Shown here: in pieces, positions 19,832 to 27,976 of the stretch
Layout: each line of letters begins with the position of its first letter
How positions within the stretch are numbered: position 1 is the first letter of the stretch
DNA from: AWTP1-13 sp963797005
GTDB taxonomy: Bacteria; Pseudomonadota; Alphaproteobacteria; Rhizobiales; Hyphomicrobiaceae
NCBI GenBank assembly: GCA_963797005.1
Contig: CAWCOF010000009.1
Span: 1-64,000 of the forward strand
Reading direction: 5' to 3'
DNA: 64,000 nt
Program-made: the position numbers and the translations under genes
The notes under the pieces: generated by a model
Databases searched by the model: none
Seen by the model: the letters and a program-made list of their open reading frames with translations, nothing else
Told to the model about the DNA's origin: nothing

Positions 19832-21040
19832 ATGGCCGCCGTTTCAGATTTCTCACGCGCCGAGCCCGAGACCGTTGGGCTGTCATCAGCGCGCTTGCGC
19901 CGCCTGGGCGAGGCCATGCGCCGGGAGATGGAGGCATCCCGGATTCCGGGGTGCGTGATCGGCATCATGCGCGGCGGCAAGCTCGCGCATCTCGAGGCTG
20001 TCGGCCATCGCGACGTCACGCCCAAGGAGCCTTTGAGGACCGACGCGATCTTCTCCATCGCCTCCATGACCAAGCCCATGACGTCGGCCGCCATCATGAT
20101 GCTGGTGGAGGAAGGCCGGGTGCTTCTGGGCGATCCTGTCTCCGCTTACGTGCCGGCATTGGCGGAGCTGAAGGTTGCCACGCCGGACGGCGGCACGCGT
20201 GCGCCCAAGTCGCTGCCCACCATCCAGGACCTGCTCCGCCACACGTCCGGCCTCACCTATCGCGACCGCGGGACCACCGCGGCGCATGCCGTCTATCCGG
20301 GCTCCTCGGTGTGGGCCGCAGAGCGCCTGTCGAAAGAAGAGGCGATCGCCGCCCTCGCCAAGTCGCCGCTGCTGTTCGATCCCGGCACGGACTGGGAGTA
20401 CGGCTTCTCCATCGATGTGCTCGGCTTCGTCGTCGAGGCGGTCACGGGCGGGACGCTCGGCCAGTTTCTTCAGGAGCGGCTGTGGGGACCGCTCGGGATG
20501 GCCGACACGAGCTTTGCTCTGCCGGCCGCCAAGCGCGCCCGCTATGCCCTGCCGCTGGCGAAGGACCCGGTCACCGGCAATCCCAATGCCGCAATCCACC
20601 ATGGCACGGAGCGCACCCAGATCTGGGAGTCGGGCGGCGGCGGCACCGTCTCCACGGCCGGCGACTACCTGCGCTTTGCCGAGATGATGCGCCAGGGCGG
20701 CAAGATCGGCACCGCCCATATCCTGGGCCGCGGTACCGTCGCCCTGATGACGTCCGACCACCTGCCCGCCTCCTTCAACAACCTGATTGCCGACAAGATG
20801 GACCCGGCCGCGACCGGGTATGGCTTCGGCCTGGGCTTTGCGGTGCGCCGGCAGGACGGGATCGCGGCGATGGCCGGGAGCGCCGGCGACTACTACTGGT
20901 CCGGCGTCTACGGCACCTACTTCTGGGTGGACCCCAAGGAGGAGCTCAGCGTGGTGTTCATGGCCGCCGCGCCGGGGCTGATCCGTCTGCGCTACCGGCA
21001 GATGACGCGCAACCTCGTCTACCAGGCGCTCACGAGCTAG
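19832..21040 (+). CDS. Serine hydrolase of the beta-lactamase/EstB-type family
   Basis: The 402-residue protein has the class C beta-lactamase-like fold used by carboxylesterases and DD-peptidases. The nucleophile motif is SMTK, with S78 and K81. The HTSGLTYRDRG segment typical of EstB-type esterases follows the QDLLR helix. WEYGFSIDVLGFVVEAVTG holds the tyrosine motif, and late in the protein SGVYGTYFWVDPKEELSVVF fits the third conserved element. There is no signal peptide, so it probably acts in the cytoplasm. Substrate unknown. The start at 19832 gives MAAVSDFSRAEPETVGLSS, a normal N-terminus for the family. Confidence 0.88.
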   Translation: MAAVSDFSRAEPETVGLSSARLRRLGEAMRREMEASRIPGCVIGIMRGGKLAHLEAVGHRDVTPKEPLRTDAIFSIASMTKPMTSAAIMMLVEEGRVLLGDPVSAYVPALAELKVATPDGGTRAPKSLPTIQDLLRHTSGLTYRDRGTTAAHAVYPGSSVWAAERLSKEEAIAALAKSPLLFDPGTDWEYGFSIDVLGFVVEAVTGGTLGQFLQERLWGPLGMADTSFALPAAKRARYALPLAKDPVTGNPNAAIHHGTERTQIWESGGGGTVSTAGDYLRFAEMMRQGGKIGTAHILGRGTVALMTSDHLPASFNNLIADKMDPAATGYGFGLGFAVRRQDGIAAMAGSAGDYYWSGVYGTYFWVDPKEELSVVFMAAAPGLIRLRYRQMTRNLVYQALTS

Positions 21041-21556
21041 GTGGGGCGGCGGCCGCTCGGGGGTGTGTATTCAATTGCACGAACTGGATGCTGCTTGCCA
21101 ACGCGCTGGATCTACGTTCGGCCATCAAGCCGCTGCTCGACGCCCACGACATGGTGCGCAAGCAGAAGGCTCTTCCGATCGGCCCTTGATCAAGGTCGCA
21201 CGCAAGGATGATGTTTGCGAGCGTAAGAAGACCGACTTGGGTGTCAGACCGATCATGAGCCTGTCATTCAAAGCGGGCGTCGATGCCCCCACCGGGGGCC
21301 CAAGATGCACTCGATGCATCGTTCTTGGCCCGCCATCCTCCCAGCCTCCCCCTCCCCGAATGCTCTGTAGTCTAACGAAAATGATAGCTCTCGCACGTGA
21401 GGCATTCTAAGCTACGGCGCCATTGATGAGCCGGGGTCATATTCGTGCCGCTGCATCTGGCATCGAAAGACGGAGTTTCTCTTTGCTACTCCGCAACCGA
21501 GTGGACCTCCCGCAGACGCGTTGAAACCACTATTGAAGCTGAGGAGATTGCGCACC
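21041..21556. other. Intergenic region with a possible gene remnant
   Basis: About 515 bases. At roughly 21073-21189 the plus strand encodes NWMLLANALDLRSAIKPLLD followed by AHDMVRKQKALPIGP and a stop. This looks like the C-terminal end of a real protein, with no start of its own. I could not name the family. Nothing else is recognisable. Confidence 0.35.
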
Positions 21557-21838
21557 ATGGATGGCAACAGGATCGCCTTCGGGAGGGGTTGGACGACAAT
21601 TGGAACGTACGTCTATGTGGTCGCTTTGGTCCTAATCGGAACAGGGCTGTCCTCGAACGCGAAGGCGGCAGATTGCCGTCCCTGCGCACGAAAGCAGAGC
21701 ATCGATACATGTATCGATTGCTCGTGGGCGTATGCCCGAGCAAAGGGCATCGCACACACTTTTTCCGCAAGGGGAGTGCGTAAGTGGTGCAGGGAAAACC
21801 AACCGGTTTGTGCCCGGTCGGCTCGCAAAGAAAAGTAG
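21557..21838 (+). CDS. Small secreted cysteine-rich protein
   Basis: The 93-residue product has an N-terminal signal peptide (hydrophobic TYVYVVALVLIGTGL, cut near KA-AD). The mature part holds CRPC, SIDTCIDCSWAYARAKG, and WCRENQPVC, giving six cysteines and a GVRKWC motif. A GAGGAG sequence sits about ten bases before the ATG at 21557. I recall similar short cysteine-rich exported proteins in Bradyrhizobium-type genomes but know no function. It stands alone, between an unannotated stretch and the MarR pair. Confidence 0.65.
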   Translation: MDGNRIAFGRGWTTIGTYVYVVALVLIGTGLSSNAKAADCRPCARKQSIDTCIDCSWAYARAKGIAHTFSARGVRKWCRENQPVCARSARKEK

Positions 21839-22378
21839 GCGACAGAAAGACTGCGGTAGCAACAGGGCCGCGTGGATGTTCGCCCTAGGCGGCCAGCATC
21901 GGACTACGGAAGGGATCGGTCGCTCAGGTGAATCGCTCCCACGCCGACATCGTGTTGGGAGCATGTCGGACTCGTTGTCGGAGAATGCGGAGGGGGCGCG
22001 CAAGCGGATGTTTGCTTGGGTCCCCGCCGGCGCGGGGATGACGTTGGTGGGCGGGAAGGGCAAGTCCATTAACCGTTGTCGGAATATTTGCGCGAAGCTT
22101 ATCCTCGCGGAATCCGGCTCGGGCATTGTCGCGATTGCCTCGGGTCATGGTGCGGTGCCGAACGTGGACGCCGCCTCGGCCTGCGATCCGGGGGTCGCAG
22201 TCGGGACAACCGGCGGGTCGGCCGCACGAACCGTGGAGCGCCAATCGGGATCCGGACTACGTCGGTGGGGCGTCTGAGATCCATCTCAGCGCTTAGGTTC
22301 AAGGGGTTTCAGACGCGCCATCTTTCTAAGGGAAGCCTCGGGCGGAGACGCTGCGGGGATAGAGGTGTTGCGCAGGCC
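21839..22378. other. Intergenic region, single REP-like unit
   Basis: About 540 bases without a convincing gene. CCCCGCCGGCGCGGGGATGACG near 22019-22041 is a single REP-type hairpin related to the other GGGATGAC elements. The rest has no recognisable feature. Confidence 0.4.
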
Positions 22379-22864
22379 TCATGCGCCGCTCTGCAGCTTG
22401 CCCAGCAGCCGCGCGAGCTCGCGCTGCTCGGGCTTGGTGAGCCGCCCCGCCACACCGCCCTCGAAAGCACGCACCCGCTGGCGCGCGGCGAGGAAGGTCG
22501 CCTCGGCCGAGGGCTCGAAATAGAGCGCGTGATAGCGCCGGTCGCTGGCCAGCACCTCGCGCCGGATGAGCCCGCGCTTCTCGAGCCGGAAGATCACCGG
22601 GCTCATGGTCGACTTGTCGATGCCGAAGGTGGCGGCCAAGGTCACCTGCGTGATGCCGGGATTGGCCCGGATCAAGGTGAGCACGCCGAAGGAGCCCGGC
22701 GTGAAGTCGAAGTCCCTGAGCGTGGCCTCGAACTCCATGAAGATCCTGGCCTGCGTGCGCCGCACCTGATAGCCCACGTAGGTCGGCAGCTCGTCGAAGT
22801 CGACCTTGAGCCCGCCTGCGGCTGCGGCCCTCCGGCGCTTCGGCGCCGCGCTCGGTTTCTTCAT
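22379..22864 (-). CDS. MarR-family transcriptional regulator
   Basis: The 161-residue protein has a basic N-terminus and a MarR winged-helix core: DFTPGSFGVLTLIRANPGI, then QVTLAATFGIDKSTMSPVIF as recognition helix, and RREVLASDRRYHALYFEPS as wing. It should bind DNA as a dimer. Start at 22864 was preferred to 22897, because the longer version adds an unremarkable basic stretch. It is divergent from a second MarR gene at 23102, and both may control the downstream indolepyruvate oxidoreductase genes. Confidence 0.85.
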   Translation of the reverse strand: MKKPSAAPKRRRAAAAGGLKVDFDELPTYVGYQVRRTQARIFMEFEATLRDFDFTPGSFGVLTLIRANPGITQVTLAATFGIDKSTMSPVIFRLEKRGLIRREVLASDRRYHALYFEPSAEATFLAARQRVRAFEGGVAGRLTKPEQRELARLLGKLQSGA

Positions 22865-23101
22865 GCGTCGAATCCCTTCACGCGCAGCAACGATCATACC
22901 GGCCTCCGGGCCGCCTATCCAGCCATCAGCGCGCCTGCAAAATCAGGGACCGCGCCCCGGCTGCGGCATCCGCCGACCGGAACCCTCCAAACTTGCACAG
23001 GAGATTGGTAGGAAATAAAACTATCTTCGAGCAGACGGCCTTGCGCGCTCAGGTCTCTCGTAGGACCCGCCCGTTCGGCACCCGAGCTGGAGAAACACAA
23101 C

Positions 23102-23611
23102 GTGACGCAGATGACGTCGTTGGCGCGCAAGCCCGGCAAGGAGGAGGAACGCGAGCGCACGGCCGGGGCGCTCGTTGCAGGGGTCGACTACGGGCCGCTT
23201 GCGGAGTGGGTCGGCTTCCACGTGCGCATGGCGCAGATCTCGGCGTTCCAGGCCTTTGCGCGCGAGGTCGGCGAAGTGGACCTGCCGCCGGGCCGCTTCG
23301 CCCTGCTGACGCTGATCGGGCGCAACCCCGGCATCAGCCAGACCGTGCTCAGCCGGGCGGCAGGCCGGGACAAGTCGACCTTGACGCCCGCGCTGCAGGA
23401 CCTCAAGCGCCGCGGCCTCATCACCCGCGTGCGCCGCGAGAAGGATAAGCGCAGCTACCAGCTGACTTTGACTCCCGCCGGCGAAGCCATGCTGCAGCGC
23501 CTGACCGCGTGCGCCGAACGGCACGAGCGCAATCTCGACCGCGTCATCGGCACACGCGATCGGGCACGGTTCCTTGCCACCTTGCGCAGGATCATGTCGG
23601 AGCTGGCGTAA
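23102..23611 (+). CDS. MarR-family transcriptional regulator
   Basis: The 169-residue product has a MarR core: VDLPPGRFALLTLIGRNPGI, the helix-turn-helix QTVLSRAAGRDKSTLTPALQ, and the wing RVRREKDKRSYQLTLTPAG. The reading frame opens with GTG at 23102 and has an ATG at 23111; either may be the start. It lies directly upstream of the iorA-like gene on the same strand, separated by a REP-type element, and back to back with another MarR gene. The likely ligand is an aromatic acid or its CoA ester, inferred from the neighbouring pathway only. Confidence 0.85.
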   Translation: MTQMTSLARKPGKEEERERTAGALVAGVDYGPLAEWVGFHVRMAQISAFQAFAREVGEVDLPPGRFALLTLIGRNPGISQTVLSRAAGRDKSTLTPALQDLKRRGLITRVRREKDKRSYQLTLTPAGEAMLQRLTACAERHERNLDRVIGTRDRARFLATLRRIMSELA

Positions 23612-23630
23612 TGGTACGGGCCCCACACGC

Positions 23631-23770
23631 TGTCATCCCGGAATTTCGCGTCGGCGAAATATCCGGGACCCAGGAATTGCAGGCTTGCGCGGAGCTCTTG
23701 ATCCCTGGGTCCCGGCTCTCCGCGCAGCTTGCCCCGGCCTCCGAGCCGGGGCGCTCCGGCCGGGATGACA
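23631..23770. repeat. Compound REP/BIME element ending 3 bases before iorA
   Basis: TGTCATCCCGG at 23631 and CCGGGATGACA at 23760-23770 form the outer inverted repeat. Inside are ATCCGGGACCCAG facing CTGGGTCCCGG and a GCCCCGG...CCGGGGC pair, so several REP units are nested. The iorA-like ATG is at 23774, which puts its ribosome-binding region within the repeat. Confidence 0.8.
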
Positions 23771-23773
23771 GAC

Positions 23774-25933
23774 ATGGCTGAAGTCTCGTTCCACAAGGAG
23801 ATCGACAGCCTGCGCCTCGGCGGCGGCGACACTTTCTACGGCGAGGGCATCCTGGCCGTGACCAAGGCGCTGCTGCAGTCGGGCGTGGCCTATGTCGGCG
23901 GCTATCAGGGGGCGCCGGTCAGCCACCTGCTCGACGTGCTGGTGCAGTCGGAGGACTTGCTGTCGGAGCTCGGCATCCATCTCGAGACGTGCACCAACGA
24001 GGCGGCCGCCGCCGCCATGCTGGGCGCCTCGATCAACTATCCGCTGCGCGGCGCCGTCACCTGGAAGTCGATCGTCGGCACCAACGTGGCGGCCGACGCG
24101 CTCTCCAACCTCGCCTCGCCCGGCGTGGTCGGCGGCGCGCTGATCATCGTCGGCGAGGACTACGGCGAGGGCGCCAGCGTGATCCAGGAGCGCACGCACG
24201 CGTTCGCGGTCAAGTCGTCGCTGTGGCTGATCGACCCGCGGCCCGATCTGCCGACGCTGGTGCGCTCCGTGGAGAAGGGCTTCGAGCTGTCGGAGGCGTC
24301 CAACACGCCCGTCATCCTCGAGCTGCGCATCCGCGCCTGCCACATGTTCGGCAGCTTCGTTGCCAAGGACAACGCGGCCGCGCCCTTCTCCGCCAAGAAC
24401 CGCCTGGCGCCGGCGCACTTCCACTACGACCGGCTGGCGCATCCGCCCGCCACCTTCCGCCAGGAGACCGACAAGGTCGATCGCCGGCTGCCGGCCGCGC
24501 GCAAGTTCATCCTGGAGAACAAGCTCAACGAGCGGCTGGGGCCCGACGCCGGCGACATCGGCATCATCGTGCAGGGCGGACTCTTCAACGTGCTCAACGG
24601 CCGCCTGGCGCTGGCGGGCCTGAGCGATGCCTATGGTGCCGTGACGGTGCCGACGCTGGTGCTCAATGTCGTGCACCCGCTCGTGCCGGAGGAGATTGCC
24701 GGCTTCTGCGCGGGCAAGCGCGCCGTGCTGGTGATCGAGGAAGGCGCGCCCGACTTCATCGAGCAGGCGGTGGGCCAGATCCTGCGCAAGGCCGACCTCA
24801 ATACGCGCGTCTGCGGCAAGGACGTGCTGCCGATGGCCGGCGAATACACACCCTACGTGATGGCCAAGGGGCTCGCTGCGTTTCTCGGCCAACATGGTCG
24901 CGCCACGCCGGCGCTGAACGACTGGATCGGAAGCGTCGACCGGCGCCGCGGCGAGGTCGATAAGATGCTGGGCGCACCGCTGCCGGCCCGGCCGCCGACG
25001 TTCTGCACGGGCTGTCCGGAGCGGCCCGTGTTCTCGGCCATGAAGTTGCTGCGCCAGGAGATGGGGCCGGTGCACGTGTCGGCCGACATCGGCTGCCACT
25101 CGTTCGCGACGTTCGCGCCGTTCAGCCAGGGCAACTCCATCCTGGGCTACGGCATGTCGCTCGCCTCGGCGGCCGCGGTTTCCGGCACGCAGGCGAACCG
25201 CCCGATCAGCGTCATGGGCGACGGCGGCTTCTGGCACAACGGGCTCATCACCGGGGTTGCAGGTGCGGTGTTCAACAAGGACGACGGCGTACTCGTCCTG
25301 ATGAACAACGGCTACTCCAGCGCCACCGGCCAGCAGGACATCCTCTCTACCAAGGAGGAACCCAAAGGGCGCGGCAGGGGTCTGGACATCGAGACGGCGC
25401 TGAAGGGCGTGGGCGTCGGTTGGATCAAGCGCGTGCGCACCTACGGTGTGGCCGAGGTCGCGCGCACGCTGCGTGAGGCCATGCGCAGCACGGACAAGGG
25501 CCTCAAGGTCATCATCGCCGACGGCGAATGCCAGCTTGCGCGTCAGCGCCGCATCCGGCCCGAGGTGGCGCGCCGCTTGGCGGCCGGCAAGCGCGATGTG
25601 CGTACGCGCTTCTGGGTCGACCCGGAGGTGTGCACGGGCGACCACTCCTGCATCCGGCTCTCCGGCTGCCCATCGCTCACTTTGAAGCCCAACGAGGACC
25701 CGCTGCGCACCGATCCGATCGCCCACGTCAACAACGACTGCGTCGGCTGCGGCCTGTGCGGGGAGGTGGCGCACGCCGCCCAGCTCTGCCCGTCGTTCGC
25801 CCAGATCGACATCATCCGGAATCCGACGCGGTGGGAGCGGCTGAAGCTCGCGCTATCGCAGCGGCTGATCCGCCTGCTCGGCGGCAATCCGGCGGCGCGA
25901 TCTCGGTCGCCCGCACTGGTGCCGGCGGAGTGA
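23774..25933 (+). CDS. iorA: Indolepyruvate ferredoxin oxidoreductase, TPP/ferredoxin subunit
   Basis: The 719-residue protein resembles the IorA subunit of indolepyruvate ferredoxin oxidoreductase, which oxidatively decarboxylates aryl pyruvates to aryl-acetyl-CoA with reduction of ferredoxin. The N-terminal pyrimidine-binding domain (YVGGYQGAPVSHLLDVL) is followed by a central domain with TFCTGCPERPVFSAMK. The TPP-binding region has SVMGDGGFWHNGLITG and MNNGYSSATGQQD. C-terminal cysteine sets CTGDHSCIRLSGC and CVGCGLC bind [4Fe-4S] clusters. The start MAEVSFHKEID lies three bases after a REP element. It forms an operon with the iorB-like gene, which begins 2 bases after its stop. Confidence 0.9.
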   Translation: MAEVSFHKEIDSLRLGGGDTFYGEGILAVTKALLQSGVAYVGGYQGAPVSHLLDVLVQSEDLLSELGIHLETCTNEAAAAAMLGASINYPLRGAVTWKSIVGTNVAADALSNLASPGVVGGALIIVGEDYGEGASVIQERTHAFAVKSSLWLIDPRPDLPTLVRSVEKGFELSEASNTPVILELRIRACHMFGSFVAKDNAAAPFSAKNRLAPAHFHYDRLAHPPATFRQETDKVDRRLPAARKFILENKLNERLGPDAGDIGIIVQGGLFNVLNGRLALAGLSDAYGAVTVPTLVLNVVHPLVPEEIAGFCAGKRAVLVIEEGAPDFIEQAVGQILRKADLNTRVCGKDVLPMAGEYTPYVMAKGLAAFLGQHGRATPALNDWIGSVDRRRGEVDKMLGAPLPARPPTFCTGCPERPVFSAMKLLRQEMGPVHVSADIGCHSFATFAPFSQGNSILGYGMSLASAAAVSGTQANRPISVMGDGGFWHNGLITGVAGAVFNKDDGVLVLMNNGYSSATGQQDILSTKEEPKGRGRGLDIETALKGVGVGWIKRVRTYGVAEVARTLREAMRSTDKGLKVIIADGECQLARQRRIRPEVARRLAAGKRDVRTRFWVDPEVCTGDHSCIRLSGCPSLTLKPNEDPLRTDPIAHVNNDCVGCGLCGEVAHAAQLCPSFAQIDIIRNPTRWERLKLALSQRLIRLLGGNPAARSRSPALVPAE

Positions 25934-25935
25934 CG

Positions 25936-27483
25936 ATGGCGCAAGAAAAGCCCATCAGGCTCCTGATCGCGGCGCTCGGCGGCGAGGGCGGCGGCGTGCT
26001 CGCCTCCTGGCTGCATGCGGCGGCGATCGAGGCCGGGCACTTCGTACAGGGAACCTATATTCCGGGCGTGGCGCAGCGCACCGGCGCCACGACCTACTAC
26101 CTCGAGCTGGTTCCCGGCGCCGGCGCGCGACACAGCGAGCCCGCCGGCCGGCCGATCCTGGCGCTCAACGCCGCGCCGGGCGAGGTCGACGTGATGGTGG
26201 CGAGCGAGCTGCTGGAGTCCACGCGCGCGATCCAGGCGGGCTACGTCTCGCCGGACCGCACGATCCTCATCGCCTCCAAGGCGCGCGTCTTCACGGTCGA
26301 CGAGAAGATGGCCATGGGCGATGGCCGGCTCGATGAGAGCCGCATGCTGGAGATCGCCCAGAGCTTTGCCCGCACCGCCATCGTTGCCGATTTCGCCGCC
26401 ATCGCCGCCGAGGCCAAGAGCCCGCTCAACGCCGTGCTGCTCGGCGCGATTGCGGCTTGCGGCGGATTGCCGATCCCGGCGGAGACCTTCCGCGACGCAA
26501 TCCGTGCCGAGGGCAAGGCGGTGGAGGCCAACCTGCGCGGCTTCGAGGCGGGGCTGGTGGTCGGCGCAACGAGGTCAGGCGCGACGGGGTCAGACCCTTC
26601 GCACGCTCCCTCTACGCATTCGCCAACGCGGGCCAAAGGGTCTGACCCCAGTTGCCCAACCCCATCGACGCCTTTCCCGCCGAGGCGCAGGGACGTACTG
26701 GCGAGCGCGGTCGAGCGCCTCACCGACTATCAGGATCGTGCCTACGCGTGGCGCTACCTCGGCCGACTCAACCGTTTCGTCGGCCTCGACGGCGCGGACG
26801 GCATGTTCATTCGCGAGCTTGCCCGCCATCTCGCCGTGCGCATGAGCGTGGAGGATGTGATCCGCGTGGCCCAGCTCAAGCTGCGTGCCGCGCGGCTCGA
26901 GCGCGTCACAGGCGAGGCCGAGGCGGGCACGGGCGATATCGTCGACGTGACCGAATACATGAAGCCCGGCCCCGAGGAGATCCTGGGCCTGCTGCCCCCG
27001 CGCCTGGGTCGTTGGGCGCTGGCCCTGGTCGCGTCGCGCGGCTGGGGCGGCTGGTCGTGGCCGCTCAAGATCCGCACCACGCGGCTGTCGGGCTTCCTGC
27101 GGTTACGCATGCTGGCCGCGCTCAGACGCTGGCGGCCGCGGTCGCTGCGCCATGCCGAGGAGGAGGCGTGGGTCGAGCGCTGGCTCGACCTCGTCGGCCG
27201 CACGCTGGCGGCGGACCCGGCCGCGGCACGCGAGGTGGTGGCGACGGCAGCGCTGGTGCGGGGGTACGCCGACACCTACAAGCGCGGGCTTGCCAACTGG
27301 AACCGGATCATGGGCGAGGTGGTGGAGCCGATGCTGGCGGGACGCTTGCCGCGCCCGCATTTCGCCGATGCCGTGCTGCAGGCACGCATCGCCGCGACGA
27401 AGGGCCCGGAAGGAGAGGCGCTCAGCCATACCATCGCCGCCATCCGCCGCACGGGCGCGCCCGGCCAGCTGGCCGCCGAGTAA
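25936..27483 (+). CDS. iorB: Indolepyruvate oxidoreductase beta subunit with DUF6537-like C-terminus
   Basis: The 515-residue protein starts MAQEKPIRLLIAALGGEGGG, the gamma/beta domain of 2-oxoacid ferredoxin oxidoreductases, with GTYIPGVAQRTGATTYYLEL. After residue 240 a second domain follows (VERLTDYQDRAYAWRYLGRL, KRGLANWNRIMGEVVEPML), like the C-terminal DUF6537-type domain found in long two-domain versions. Between them, residues 217-238 are encoded by a palindromic repeat element (26586-26649) inserted in frame. It pairs with the TPP subunit just upstream. The probable substrate is indolepyruvate or phenylpyruvate, inferred from family only. Confidence 0.85.
   Translation: MAQEKPIRLLIAALGGEGGGVLASWLHAAAIEAGHFVQGTYIPGVAQRTGATTYYLELVPGAGARHSEPAGRPILALNAAPGEVDVMVASELLESTRAIQAGYVSPDRTILIASKARVFTVDEKMAMGDGRLDESRMLEIAQSFARTAIVADFAAIAAEAKSPLNAVLLGAIAACGGLPIPAETFRDAIRAEGKAVEANLRGFEAGLVVGATRSGATGSDPSHAPSTHSPTRAKGSDPSCPTPSTPFPPRRRDVLASAVERLTDYQDRAYAWRYLGRLNRFVGLDGADGMFIRELARHLAVRMSVEDVIRVAQLKLRAARLERVTGEAEAGTGDIVDVTEYMKPGPEEILGLLPPRLGRWALALVASRGWGGWSWPLKIRTTRLSGFLRLRMLAALRRWRPRSLRHAEEEAWVERWLDLVGRTLAADPAAAREVVATAALVRGYADTYKRGLANWNRIMGEVVEPMLAGRLPRPHFADAVLQARIAATKGPEGEALSHTIAAIRRTGAPGQLAAE
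26586..26649. repeat. GGGGTCAGACCC palindromic element inside iorB
   Basis: The arms GGGGTCAGACCCTT (26586-26599) and AAGGGTCTGACCCC (26636-26649) are perfect 14-bp inverted repeats around a 36-base middle. It encodes residues of a low-complexity linker (GSDPSHAPSTHSPTRAKGSD) between two conserved domains and keeps the frame. GGGTCTGACCC-type palindromes are widespread dispersed repeats in bacteria, some linked to RAYT transposases. Confidence 0.85.
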
Positions 27484-27500
27484 GTCGATCCGCCCGACGC

Positions 27501-27632
27501 GTTGATAGCAATGAACAGATAGCGGGCATTTGTTGATTACAATCAACGGAACTTGACGCCCAACCGTGGGTGGCCCTATATCATCGTTGATGAAAATCAA
27601 CAAAATATCGGATTTTGTTGAATAGGATCAAC
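27501..27632. promoter_or_regulatory. Four operator-like palindromes upstream of hipBA
   Basis: Four 16-bp sites of the form GTTGAT-N4-ATCAAC occur at 27501-27516 (degenerate, GTTGATAGCAATGAAC), 27532-27547 (perfect, GTTGATTACAATCAAC), 27586-27601 (GTTGATGAAAATCAAC) and 27617-27632 (GTTGAATAGGATCAAC). Start-to-start spacings are 31, 54 and 31 bp, close to whole helical turns. The middle two flank the promoter and the fourth touches the hipB start. They are the likely binding sites of HipB for autorepression. Confidence 0.85.
27553..27581 (+). promoter_or_regulatory. Sigma-70-like promoter of hipBA
   Basis: TTGACG at 27553-27558, a 17-base spacer and CTATAT at 27576-27581 form a near-consensus promoter. 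Transcription would start near 27588, inside the third operator, about 47 bases before hipB. The region is AT-rich against a GC-rich background. Confidence 0.7.
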
Positions 27633-27634
27633 AT

Positions 27635-27976
27635 ATGCGTCGCCCCAGCGCCCTGCTCACGGCCACTCCTTATGCAGTCGACGCCGCGATCAAGCGGCTC
27701 GGCACCAATCTCAGAACTGCACGCTTGCGGCGTAACCTGACGTTGGTCCAGGTCGCACAGAAGCTGGGCGTCAGCCGCTACGTCGTCGCGCATGCCGAGG
27801 CCGGCAAGCCCACCACGTCCCTGGCCGTCTACGCCGGGCTGCTTTGGGCCTATGGGCTTCTCGACCAGTTTGCGGACTTGGCAGACCCTGCCAAAGACAA
27901 GGAGGGTTTAGCGCTATCACTTGCCAATGATCGGTCGCACGCACGCAGAAGGGAAGCCCTGGATAATGACTTCTAA
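27635..27976 (+). CDS. hipB: HipB-type antitoxin, XRE-family repressor
   Basis: The 113-residue protein has one XRE helix-turn-helix (LGTNLRTARLRRNLTLVQVA, then QKLGVSRYVVAHAEAGKPTT). The C-terminal tail is rich in charged residues and ends ARRREALDNDF. It should bind HipA, neutralise its kinase activity, and repress the operon at the four palindromic sites upstream. Its 3' end overlaps the hipA start by 11 bases, which implies translational coupling. The start at 27635 lies directly after the fourth operator, so repression and initiation sites overlap closely. Confidence 0.88.
   Translation: MRRPSALLTATPYAVDAAIKRLGTNLRTARLRRNLTLVQVAQKLGVSRYVVAHAEAGKPTTSLAVYAGLLWAYGLLDQFADLADPAKDKEGLALSLANDRSHARRREALDNDF

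Noticed and set aside
23633..25774. A 713-codon minus-strand open frame over iorA
   Set aside because: It is an antisense shadow of a GC-rich gene with third-position bias; the product is low-complexity His/Arg/Ala/Asp sequence and the plus strand has clear domains. The same holds for the long minus frames over mdtB, mdtC and pnp.
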